A DNA stretch of 23,819 nucleotides from Anaerolineales bacterium UBA832 (lineage in GTDB: Bacteria; Chloroflexota; Anaerolineae; Anaerolineales; UBA11657): positions 1 through 23,819 of the forward strand of contig DBHI01000074.1 of NCBI GenBank assembly GCA_002296125.1, read 5' to 3'. The notes under the pieces were generated by a model. The model had not been told where the DNA came from. It ran no database searches and saw nothing but the letters and a program-made list of their open reading frames with translations. How positions within the stretch are numbered: the stretch's first letter is position 1; every line of letters starts with the position of its first letter. Position numbers and translations under genes: made by a program. Below, piece by piece: positions 16,646 to 23,819 of this stretch.

Positions 16646-17626
16646 TTATCGCTCTATCTGTTCAACCAAATCACCTACAATAGCCAACATAGTGCCCTCA
16701 GGTAATACAGGCCAAGACGCACCAGCAAACAGTACAACTCCTTTCTTAGTAACCTTTATATCTTCAATAATATGACCTTCAAATGGATGTCGAACCTGCC
16801 CCAAACTATCGCCTACTTCGACTGTGGACCCACGCTTATCAGTGTCCATAAAAACAAAACCTCTTTCTCCTGTAGGCATCACAATTGTATGTGCTTCAAT
16901 CACATCCGTAGCACTTTCCTCAAACTCTACGCTACCTTTCATCATACCTAAAGACTTCATTGAATTCATGACAGCGTTTCTTATACGACTCATATCCTGT
17001 TCTCTATAATCTCTCAAACCAGGACCACCACCAATCCAAGCCGATACCACAACTTTCCCATCTTTAGCTGCTTCAAAAGCCATCGACTTGTCCTCAGGCT
17101 GATTAATCAATACTTGAGACAAACCAACATCAATAGCCATGCTTCTACTTTTTGTAGTTTCTCCTACATTATATACACCAGCATACCTATGATAACTCCA
17201 TTGAGAACCAGAATGAATATCTAACAGAGCATCAGCTTTACTAATAACTTCTGAATAATACTTGTGAACCATTTGTTCACTAACAGTCCCTGCCTCTAGT
17301 CCTCGACCCAATTCGTTGAGGTTTTTATCATCCCATACAGAATTAATTTGTTCAAATTCAAAACCAGAGGTATTCATTAAAGGCACCAATATCAATGTAC
17401 CTGACAATTCATTAGCATCAATTTCCTGTACTACTTTTGGTAAAATTAAAGCAGGTTCAATTTCTAGACCACTTAAACCAGCCTGAACTACTAATACTGG
17501 CCCATCCGATGAACCCTCTATAACATGCATTGGAATATTAGCTGAAAAACGACTATGCGTTATACCAGTCTCAAAAAAACCAAATGCTTTACTTCCTTTC
17601 TTTGCTTCTATAGATCCTATTTTCAT
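16646..17626 (-). CDS. Degenerate AstE/AspA-type (M14-like) deacylase paralogue
   Basis: This 326-residue protein (from the ATG at 17626) is a paralogue of the next gene upstream. Both begin MKxGxIEAK, both carry an IDxHxG-type element (DIHSGS here), and both have a C-terminal beta domain with a GxSWP or QEWP element. The family uses His, Glu and a second His for zinc and a Glu as general base. Here the first His is S52 (GLSGLE), E55 and H138 remain, and the general-base Glu is W197 (SAWIGGGPG). The arginine of the substrate loop (NR.FPG) is also lost (LNELGRG). Zinc hydrolysis is therefore improbable. An in-frame TTG at 17641 abuts the Shine-Dalgarno sequence, so I reject it as the start. 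It may be a binding subunit or pseudoenzyme beside the intact copy 90 bp upstream. Confidence 0.82.
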   Translation of the reverse strand: MKIGSIEAKKGSKAFGFFETGITHSRFSANIPMHVIEGSSDGPVLVVQAGLSGLEIEPALILPKVVQEIDANELSGTLILVPLMNTSGFEFEQINSVWDDKNLNELGRGLEAGTVSEQMVHKYYSEVISKADALLDIHSGSQWSYHRYAGVYNVGETTKSRSMAIDVGLSQVLINQPEDKSMAFEAAKDGKVVVSAWIGGGPGLRDYREQDMSRIRNAVMNSMKSLGMMKGSVEFEESATDVIEAHTIVMPTGERGFVFMDTDKRGSTVEVGDSLGQVRHPFEGHIIEDIKVTKKGVVLFAGASWPVLPEGTMLAIVGDLVEQIER

Positions 17627-17633
17627 CTCACTT

Positions 17634-17638
17634 CTCCT
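17634..17638 (-). promoter_or_regulatory. Ribosome binding site fixing the start of the degenerate deacylase gene
   Basis: AGGAG on the minus strand lies 7 nt before the ATG at 17624-17626. The alternative in-frame TTG at 17639-17641 lies directly before this element. The paralogue upstream starts at the same homologous residue (MKVGNIEAK), confirming the ATG. Confidence 0.75.
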
Positions 17639-17716
17639 CAAATTTGTTTAAATCTTACCGCATAATCACAGTCAGACTTAAGTGTATTAACAAAACTCAA
17701 TTTTTGATCTAAGTAA

Positions 17717-18751
17717 TTAATCAAAATCTACATACATATCAGTAGTACGCCTATCCTCGACTCGATCTATGTTTCCTAAAATACCAACCGAAGTAGCACC
17801 AATGGTAGGCCATTCCTGTCCACTAGGAATTACAATACCATCCTCAGGAGCAACCATAGAATCTATCTCTTCTCCAGTGTAAGCATCTACTAATGAAGCG
17901 TACACATCTCCTTCTTTCATCTCATCACCAAACCGTCTATGTCGAATGAAAAGGCCATCAACATCCCCCTTCCATATAACGATACCTGCATTGTACACAG
18001 TACACAATGGGCCATCTGATTCAAATTCTCCATCAATCATACGCATCGCTTTCATAATATTCCACATACCACGTTCTGCGTCGCTTACATTATCTCGTCC
18101 ATTTTTGTACCAACCAGTACCACCACCAAACTCAAGTGTGATCTGACATACTCCTGCATCTTCAATTGCTTCCTTTGCAGTACCAGCTCCAAATGTGCCT
18201 GGTGGGAAATAACCTGCTTGATCCAAGCCAAAAGCTAAAACAATTTTTCTTCGCTTTAATTCAATTTCAGTAGGATTGTCAGGATCTTTCTCCGCACCAA
18301 AAAGCACATAACGCTCATAGGCAGTACGAGCTCCCGCATGAAAATCAATCATAACATCTGCTTTTTTAATAACTTCTTCAAAATAAGTATTAGCTATTTG
18401 CTCAGGCACACTTCCTGTCGCAGATCCCGGGAATAGTCTACTGATGTCCGTACTACCTATTCGTATTCCACGTTCGCCAAGTTCAAACCCAACTCTATTT
18501 ACTACCGGCACTGCAATAACAGTACCTCGAAATGTCTTTGGATCTAGCTTCCCAATCAGATCCAAAATAGCAACTGAACCAATTATCTCACCACCATGTA
18601 TAGCTCCTTGTACCAATAAAGTTGGTCCAGGCTCTGTACCAGCAAAAACATGTACAGGTATATCAGGCCCTAATCCCGATCTTGATTTAGCAACCTCCAG
18701 ATATCCAAAAGAATGTTCACCTGGTTTAGCTTCAATGTTTCCTACTTTCAT
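17717..18751 (-). CDS. Succinylglutamate desuccinylase/aspartoacylase (AstE/AspA) family deacylase
   Basis: This 344-residue zinc hydrolase belongs to the AstE/AspA branch of the M14-like fold. The zinc set and base are complete: H52 and E55 in GAIHGGE, H138 in DFHAGAR, and E207 in ITLEFGGGTGW. A substrate-loop arginine is at R105 (SRLFPG). The family cleaves an N-acyl amide from an amino acid (succinylglutamate, acetylaspartate) and related amide substrates, such as in ectoine and peptide-like catabolism. The chain is full length with a C-terminal beta domain. The ATG has AAAGGAG 10 nt upstream. It lies between an S9 peptidase gene and its own degenerate paralogue. It is likely cytoplasmic, releasing free amino acid for the aminotransferase encoded further down. 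The exact acyl group is unknown. Confidence 0.9.
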   Translation of the reverse strand: MKVGNIEAKPGEHSFGYLEVAKSRSGLGPDIPVHVFAGTEPGPTLLVQGAIHGGEIIGSVAILDLIGKLDPKTFRGTVIAVPVVNRVGFELGERGIRIGSTDISRLFPGSATGSVPEQIANTYFEEVIKKADVMIDFHAGARTAYERYVLFGAEKDPDNPTEIELKRRKIVLAFGLDQAGYFPPGTFGAGTAKEAIEDAGVCQITLEFGGGTGWYKNGRDNVSDAERGMWNIMKAMRMIDGEFESDGPLCTVYNAGIVIWKGDVDGLFIRHRRFGDEMKEGDVYASLVDAYTGEEIDSMVAPEDGIVIPSGQEWPTIGATSVGILGNIDRVEDRRTTDMYVDFD

Positions 18752-18863
18752 TATAAAACTCTCCTTTCAATAATTTTTCACAAAATATCCCACTAAATTA
18801 ATCTAACAATAAGATCCTTATTATTATAACAATAGTTAGTCAAATTAGTTACTTTAATTATTT

Positions 18864-20879
18864 CTATCGACTACGACCAAGATGCTTGTCAAACCACCCT
18901 GAAATTCTACGCAAACGCTCAATACGATTACCGGGTCTTCCTCCACGCGACAAACCATGATTCTCGCCTTCAAAAATTACTAACTCAACTTCTCTACCCA
19001 TCCAACGTAACACTGCAAACAATTGCTCTGCTTGTTCTAATGGACACCTATGATCTTCATCACTATGTACAATCAAAAGCGGTGTATGCATATCTTCCGC
19101 ATAAGCAACTGGTGACTGACTCCATACCTGCTCTAAATTACCCCAAGGATCATCTCCGGTCTCATTACCAGTACATTCTGGACCAATATCTGATGTTCCA
19201 AAAAAGCTAATATTATTGACTATTGAACGTTGAGCAACAGCAGCTGCAAATCTATCAGTATGACCAATGATCCAATTGGTCATGAATCCTCCACAACTAC
19301 CACCTGTAACCCCCATGCGTTTCTCATCTACATAACCACGTGCAATTAATTCATCAACCCCTATCATAGTCTGTTCATAATCACGGCCACCCTGATCTCC
19401 CTCACTAGCTACTGTCCAGGCTTGTCCATAACCAGCCGTAGTACCTATTACATTAAAATAGGCTACTAAATAACCAGAATTCGCTAGACTCTGAAACTCA
19501 TGATTGAAATCCCAAGAAAACATAGAACAATGTACATATGAGATTAAAGGATACTTGCGATTTTCATCAAATCCAGGAGGCTTCATTAACCAAGCATGCA
19601 CCTTCTCTCCTTGTCCAGCATCAAACCAATATGTCTCTGGAGTAGCTAGCCAATGATCCCGTAACCATGGATTCAAATCAGTCAAACATGTACTTTTACC
19701 CTGATCCCACATATATATATCACCTGGACTAGACGGATTGGCCAATCCATAAGCCACTTTACCATCTATTGCAGGGCTATACTCAAATACTACTTGTTCA
19801 CCAGAAATCAATGATTCTTTGTTGCCTTTCGTATCTATACGATACAAATTTGTAGCACCTTGCTCTGTCAAAAGAAAATAAATCCAAGGATCTCCATTAG
19901 GCCACTTAAGAGTAACATTAGTTAAACTGGGCCTCTGGTCTGCAACACCATAATTACCCACCTCTTGATCCAACCCAGGTGAAAGTTCACGTGCTGTTTG
20001 TTGCTCTACATCCACCAAATATGGCACCATGAAAATCCTACGATTAGTAGGTGCTGGATGAGTATGTCCAGCAAAAGCAATGTATTTATCGTCTTCTCCC
20101 CAAACAGGGCTGTGACATGCACCAACCCAATCTGGCAGAAGCCTATAAGGTGAACTATCAGGATAATCACAAACAAAAATTTGTCCTTGTCCTAATTCAA
20201 TGTTTTGCTCACGTGCTACACCAATAAAAGCAAGTTTTTCTCCTTTATTACTCCATTTAGGTTCTACATAATCACATTCACTATTTGTAATCTGACGCAA
20301 ATTACCAGAATTTAACTCTAATATCCATATCTGCAAAAAACGATCATGGACCCAACCAACTCCATCCTGTTTGTAACGTAAACGCCTAACCACCTTTATA
20401 GTAGGTTGAGGAATACCACTACGTGCAGCTCTCTCATCAGGATGATCCATATCAGTCCAACGCACTCCAACTAATTTATCTCCACCAGAGGACCAATCCA
20501 AACCAGACAAAGATTCACCATCAACTGAAAATACTTCCTCATCGCCTGTATCAACAGAATAAATATGTACAGCACTATCAAAAGAATCGGTGTCTAAAGA
20601 TCTCCAAGAATATGCCAAACGACTACCATCTTTACTCCAAGCTATTGATGAAGCTATGCCTACTCCAAAAGTCAAACATTTACCCTCAGCACTGCTTACA
20701 TTCCTAAGATATACACGAGCAATATAACCATTAGATTCAGCATGTGGTTCTTTAACTGTATAGGCCACCATACGACCATTAGGGCTGATCACAAGTTCAT
20801 CAGCCCAAGAAAACTTCATTAAATCTTCTGGGATTAATCCTCGCCTTACACTACCATATTTATTATTCTCAGTATTCAT
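18864..20879 (-). CDS. S9 family prolyl oligopeptidase-type serine peptidase
   Basis: This 671-residue protein has an N-terminal beta-propeller (about 20-410, with repeated PD40-like strands such as SKDGSRLAYSW and NKGEKLAFIG) and a C-terminal alpha/beta-hydrolase domain (about 415-671). The triad is visible: S528 in GVTGGSCGGFMTNW, D609 in HSDEDHRCP and H641 in EGENHGLSRGG. The domain order and the residues around the nucleophile suit the acylaminoacyl-peptidase (S9C) group, which removes blocked N-terminal amino acids or cleaves short peptides. Most relatives read GGSYGG at the nucleophile; here a cysteine follows the serine. No signal peptide is evident, so it is probably cytoplasmic. The ATG has AAGGTGAT upstream. 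It ends 112 bp before the deacylase gene, consistent with peptide or acyl-peptide breakdown. Confidence 0.92.
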   Translation of the reverse strand: MNTENNKYGSVRRGLIPEDLMKFSWADELVISPNGRMVAYTVKEPHAESNGYIARVYLRNVSSAEGKCLTFGVGIASSIAWSKDGSRLAYSWRSLDTDSFDSAVHIYSVDTGDEEVFSVDGESLSGLDWSSGGDKLVGVRWTDMDHPDERAARSGIPQPTIKVVRRLRYKQDGVGWVHDRFLQIWILELNSGNLRQITNSECDYVEPKWSNKGEKLAFIGVAREQNIELGQGQIFVCDYPDSSPYRLLPDWVGACHSPVWGEDDKYIAFAGHTHPAPTNRRIFMVPYLVDVEQQTARELSPGLDQEVGNYGVADQRPSLTNVTLKWPNGDPWIYFLLTEQGATNLYRIDTKGNKESLISGEQVVFEYSPAIDGKVAYGLANPSSPGDIYMWDQGKSTCLTDLNPWLRDHWLATPETYWFDAGQGEKVHAWLMKPPGFDENRKYPLISYVHCSMFSWDFNHEFQSLANSGYLVAYFNVIGTTAGYGQAWTVASEGDQGGRDYEQTMIGVDELIARGYVDEKRMGVTGGSCGGFMTNWIIGHTDRFAAAVAQRSIVNNISFFGTSDIGPECTGNETGDDPWGNLEQVWSQSPVAYAEDMHTPLLIVHSDEDHRCPLEQAEQLFAVLRWMGREVELVIFEGENHGLSRGGRPGNRIERLRRISGWFDKHLGRSR

Positions 20880-20903
20880 AATATATCACCTTAGTAATCT
20901 ATT

Positions 20904-21797
20904 TTAATCTTCTGGGTATGCCCAACTATGCTCATGAGGTTGAATCAACTCTATTGTAAAAGTTACTCCATCATCTGGATATACAAAAGCTTCATATCCA
21001 TCATTTGCATCAAAAATTTTGTCCTGAAAAACAGGTATTGCATTATCCCTTAAGTACTGAACATCTTCTTCAATAGTAGTAGTTTGTAAAGCCAGATGTT
21101 CTAATTCCGGACCCCGTTCCTGAAAAAATTTGTTTACACGAGATTCAGAATTCCAATTCTGTACAATATGTAACCAACATTCATTTCCCAACAAAACCCT
21201 AGCATCAAGCTGCATACCCTGCCCTTGATCGTCACGGAAATCACGCGCAGGCATATCAAACAACTTCTCAAAATGATCACATGCCACCTGCAAATCATCC
21301 ACACCTACACCAATATGATGAAGTCTCACAAGACCCATTTTATTACTAATAGGTTCGTCACCTACATCATCTGGATAAACCCAACTAGTATCATGAGGTT
21401 GAATCAACTCTATTGTAAATCCAATTGCATCATCTGGATATACAAAAGCCTCATAACCATCATTTGCATCAAAAATTTTGTCTTGAAAAATAGGTATGCC
21501 CATATCTCTTATGCGTTTTACATCAGCTTCTATATCATCTGTTTCGAGCGCTATATGCTCTAACCCTTCTCCATGTTTCTCCATAAACTGATAAACTCTT
21601 GAATTTGGATCCCAGTTGTGTACAACATGTATCCAACAATCATTACCAAGCAAAATTCTTGAATCATGTTGATAACCCTTACCTTGATCATCACGAAAAT
21701 CACGAGATGAAAGACCATAAACCTTTTCAAATTTATCTAAAGTGCCTTGGAAATCTCTTACTGCTATACCTATATGCTGTACACGAATAATTGTCAT
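20904..21797 (-). CDS. Tandem VOC (glyoxalase/methylmalonyl-CoA epimerase-like) domain protein
   Basis: This 297-residue protein is made of two VOC modules, 1-153 and 154-297, that align without gaps at an offset of exactly 153 residues. Each keeps the methylmalonyl-CoA-epimerase-like metal pattern: H8, H57, H81 and E130 in the first, H161, H210, H234 and E283 in the second. The segment FQDKIFDANDGYEAFVYPDD is identical in both modules. VOC enzymes bind a divalent metal and catalyse epimerisation, isomerisation or ring cleavage. A 4-hydroxyphenylpyruvate-dioxygenase-like two-module layout is also possible, but the chain is short for that. The ATG has GAGGAG about 10 nt upstream. It sits 24 bp before the S9 peptidase gene, so the two are cotranscribed. 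Reaction unknown. Confidence 0.88.
   Translation of the reverse strand: MTIIRVQHIGIAVRDFQGTLDKFEKVYGLSSRDFRDDQGKGYQHDSRILLGNDCWIHVVHNWDPNSRVYQFMEKHGEGLEHIALETDDIEADVKRIRDMGIPIFQDKIFDANDGYEAFVYPDDAIGFTIELIQPHDTSWVYPDDVGDEPISNKMGLVRLHHIGVGVDDLQVACDHFEKLFDMPARDFRDDQGQGMQLDARVLLGNECWLHIVQNWNSESRVNKFFQERGPELEHLALQTTTIEEDVQYLRDNAIPVFQDKIFDANDGYEAFVYPDDGVTFTIELIQPHEHSWAYPED
20932..21491 (-). repeat. Internal direct duplication of about 100 bp within the VOC gene
   Basis: The DNA at about 20932-21032 and 21391-21491 is almost identical at an offset of 459 bp. Both copies include CATCATCTGGATATACAAAA and CATCATTTGCATCAAAAATT, with a few substitutions, several of them synonymous. The rest of the two modules is more diverged. 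Confidence 0.8.
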
Positions 21798-21951
21798 CCT
21801 AACAATCTCCTCTATCTTTTTAATATTTTAAATAATATTGTTGAACTGATTCACAACTACAATCTGTTTACAAATAATACCAGACTTTTATATCAAAAAC
21901 CTATCACAAATTATAAGCTATGATATCATCATAATACTCCTAAATCAAAAC

Positions 21952-23733
21952 TTATATATTAATTGCTCCATGAACACCATAAAATTGCGTAGAAATATTC
22001 TCTAAACGCGCCTTAAGTTGTATGGCAAGATATCGTGAATACAATCGCGACTGAGTCAATCCACCACCATGAAACCACAATCCATCCTGGCTAGTAGGTT
22101 TCCACATATTACGTAATTCTCCTTCCCATGGACCAGGATCATATTTTGTGCCGGACCCTAATCCCCAACATCGGCCAACCTTAGATGCTATATCTTTTGA
22201 AATAAGCTTTTCTACCCAACTATTCATCGATTGATATCCAGTAGCATATACAATCAAATCAGCATTCATTGAAGTACCATCACTCAAAATAATTCCTTCC
22301 TGACATATCTTATCCACTGTAACACCGCTGTTCAATTTTATGTCACCATTTACAATCAACTCTGTAGCTCCAACGTCTATATAATATCCTGAACCTCTAT
22401 ACATATACATCATCTCTAAACCAGATCCATCTTGTCCAAATGTCACTAAGAATCCTGCATCAACGAGTCTACTATAATAATCGCTATCATTTTTTGCTAT
22501 CTCTGACCATTCAGATATCATCTGCTCTCGCATAACCTGATATGGAATGGCAGCACCTTCAACATCTAACTCATTAGTTGTTAATCCAATATCTGCTTTC
22601 TTCTGAGTATATTTGCTGCGAGAAAAAAAAGTCTCTGCTCTAACAACCAAAGTCTCTGAGCGTTGTAACATTGTTACATCAGCTCCATTTTCCCAAAGAT
22701 CCATGCATATATCATGAGCTGAATTATTAGAACCAACTACCACACATTTTTTATTATTGAACTTTTTTCCACTCTGAAAATCACTAGAATGACATATCAC
22801 TCCTTTAAACAATTGACTTCCTTCTACTTCTGGTATCCTAGGTAATCCTGACAAACCTGTTGCAATAACTAAATGTTTTGGATTGATCTGGATCGTATTA
22901 CCTTCTCTATTAACAGTAATATTCCACTTTTGCAAATCAGGCAAATATGTAGCTCCAACACATACAGTAGAAGACCAATAGTTTAAATCCATAACTTTCA
23001 CATACATTTCCAACCAATCTGCCATTTGATCTTTGGACATGTATACTGGCCAATTATCAGGAAACTCTAAATATGGTAAATGATTTTGCCATAATGTATT
23101 TCTTAGATACAATGATTCATATCGATTTCGCCAGGAGTCTCCCGGTTTTAAGTTTTTGTCGACTACAATTGTTGGAACATTCATCATCTTAAGTCGAGCT
23201 GCCAAAGCTATTCCGCCTTGACCCCCGCCCACAATAACTACATAAGGTTGTACTTCATAACCTAAACAAGACTTCTCTTCCTTACTAATCTCAAACCACG
23301 TCTTCCGACCTTTAATAGCTTTATTGACATGTCCGACTGCTCGTCTAGCAAATATAGGTTCTTCATGACCTACAAGCTCCTCAATCACTGTAAAAAATAC
23401 TGTGCATTTCCCATCTATAAGACTGAGCTTTCCTTTACATTGAGCAACTGATGTAGTAAATACAAACCAACATGATATCAAATTGTCTTCAGTAACAATC
23501 TCTCCGACTATTTTCCAATCAAACACTTCAACCCAACCAGAAGTAACTTTTACCATATCTACAATATTTCTTCTTCCCGAAACTGTAATAATGTTCCAAG
23601 TAAAAGATACTATATCGCGCCAACAGGCCTTTTGTGCAAACATTTCACCAATCCTCGCATGTTTACGCAATTTAATGTTAGTAAAAAATTCATCTAACCA
23701 ATTGTTTACTAACATATCTAATGACACAGACAT
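21952..23733 (-). CDS. SnoaL/NTF2-like domain fused to FAD-dependent monooxygenase
   Basis: This 593-residue protein has an N-terminal SnoaL/NTF2-like domain (about 1-135) fused to a flavin-containing monooxygenase (about 160-593). The FAD site is VVIVGGGQGGIALAARL (G169-G174). Then come GDSWRNRYESL (198-208), the fingerprint FKGVICHSSDF (309-319) of FMO and Baeyer-Villiger enzymes, and a second Rossmann motif VVVGSNNSAHDIC in which the middle glycine is asparagine. The late ATGYQSMN motif is also conserved. It should use NADPH and oxygen to hydroxylate a substrate or insert oxygen beside a carbonyl. The ATG at 23731-23733 has AGGA about 12 nt upstream. It is the first gene after a strong terminator. 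Fusions of this type recur in environmental bacteria; the substrate is unknown. Confidence 0.9.
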   Translation of the reverse strand: MSVSLDMLVNNWLDEFFTNIKLRKHARIGEMFAQKACWRDIVSFTWNIITVSGRRNIVDMVKVTSGWVEVFDWKIVGEIVTEDNLISCWFVFTTSVAQCKGKLSLIDGKCTVFFTVIEELVGHEEPIFARRAVGHVNKAIKGRKTWFEISKEEKSCLGYEVQPYVVIVGGGQGGIALAARLKMMNVPTIVVDKNLKPGDSWRNRYESLYLRNTLWQNHLPYLEFPDNWPVYMSKDQMADWLEMYVKVMDLNYWSSTVCVGATYLPDLQKWNITVNREGNTIQINPKHLVIATGLSGLPRIPEVEGSQLFKGVICHSSDFQSGKKFNNKKCVVVGSNNSAHDICMDLWENGADVTMLQRSETLVVRAETFFSRSKYTQKKADIGLTTNELDVEGAAIPYQVMREQMISEWSEIAKNDSDYYSRLVDAGFLVTFGQDGSGLEMMYMYRGSGYYIDVGATELIVNGDIKLNSGVTVDKICQEGIILSDGTSMNADLIVYATGYQSMNSWVEKLISKDIASKVGRCWGLGSGTKYDPGPWEGELRNMWKPTSQDGLWFHGGGLTQSRLYSRYLAIQLKARLENISTQFYGVHGAINI

Positions 23734-23751
23734 AAATTAATTGTCCTAATC

Positions 23752-23782
23752 AAAAAAGCCCGCCTTCCGGCGGGCTTTTTTT
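23752..23782. terminator. Bidirectional intrinsic terminator
   Basis: A perfect GC stem GCCCGCC / GGCGGGC with a TTCC loop is flanked by A6 on one side and T7 on the other, so it can terminate transcription on both strands. On the minus strand it directly follows the stop codon of the partial gene at the right edge. It separates that gene from the monooxygenase gene, whose ATG is only 18 bp further on. Confidence 0.88.
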
Positions 23783-23819
23783 CTACTCTACTGGTACATC
23801 CTTTGCATCCCAATCATCT
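23783..23819 (-). CDS. 3' end of an unidentified gene entering from the right edge
   Basis: On the minus strand the last twelve codons read DDWDAKDVPVE followed by TAG at 23785-23783, immediately before the terminator hairpin. The position of the stop against the terminator makes a real gene end likely. Eleven residues are too few to name the protein. Confidence 0.5.
   Translation of the reverse strand, partial: DDWDAKDVPVE

Noticed and set aside
17627..17641. TTG at 17641 as start of the degenerate deacylase
   Set aside because: It directly abuts the AGGAG element. The intact paralogue starts at the residue matching the ATG at 17626.
20423..21790. Several plus-strand open frames of 60-110 codons opposite the S9 and VOC genes
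   Set aside because: They lie wholly inside well-supported minus-strand genes, resemble no family and are His/Ile/Gln-rich shadows.
21920..21929. ATGATATCAT palindrome in the gap between the monooxygenase and VOC genes, and possible promoter boxes nearby
   Set aside because: Short A/T palindromes are expected in such A+T-rich DNA. No -35/-10 pair with proper spacing was found.
1..23819. CRISPR arrays, tRNA or rRNA genes, insertion sequences, phage or defence genes
   Set aside because: I saw no regularly spaced repeats, transposase or integrase motifs, or tRNA-like cloverleaf. The window is fully occupied by metabolic genes.

Overview
The window is about 23.8 kb of A+T-rich bacterial DNA. 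Every gene I can support lies on the minus strand, so transcription runs from the right edge to the left edge. Gaps between genes are short (3 to about 205 bp) and no gene-free stretch exceeds 300 bp. Most genes have strong AGGAG-type ribosome binding sites, and GTG or TTG starts occur. The solute-binding lipoprotein carries a Val/Glu/Lys repeat linker of a kind I associate with Chloroflexota. An enolase-superfamily enzyme, MmgE/PrpD, Gfo/Idh, family-5 ABC transport, a VOC protein and a flavin monooxygenase occur together, which fits a SAR202-like marine Chloroflexota. That taxonomic assignment is inference.

Layout in order of transcription. At the right edge is the last dozen codons of an unidentified gene and a strong bidirectional terminator. 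Then come a SnoaL-like/FAD monooxygenase fusion, a tandem VOC-domain protein, an S9 peptidase, an intact AstE/AspA-type deacylase, a catalytically degenerate deacylase paralogue, a degenerate and truncated aminotransferase, an intact aminotransferase, a D-2-hydroxyacid dehydrogenase, and the solute-binding lipoprotein. A 205-bp gap with two hairpins follows. After it come a DapA-family lyase homologue, an atypical SDR, the two Dpp/Opp-type ATPases, an MFS transporter, an ornithine cyclodeaminase-family protein, an M24 peptidase homologue with a rebuilt metal site, a Gfo/Idh oxidoreductase, an MmgE/PrpD protein, an MLE-subgroup enolase-superfamily enzyme, and the start of an M55 D-aminopeptidase that runs off the left edge.

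Taken together the locus looks like uptake and stepwise breakdown of peptide-like or N-acyl amino-acid compounds. The SBP and ATPases would bring substrate in. S9, M24 and M55 peptidases and an amidohydrolase-like deacylase would open it. Aminotransferase, hydroxyacid dehydrogenase, ornithine cyclodeaminase-family, lyase and SDR enzymes would process the amino or keto acids. The genes for the two membrane permease subunits are not in the window.

The most unusual feature is a mirror-image block at 14477-18751: intact aminotransferase, dead-looking aminotransferase, dead-looking deacylase, intact deacylase. Several other enzymes here (M24, DapA-like, SDR, ornithine cyclodeaminase-like) also carry substitutions at textbook catalytic positions, so family names should not be read as reactions.
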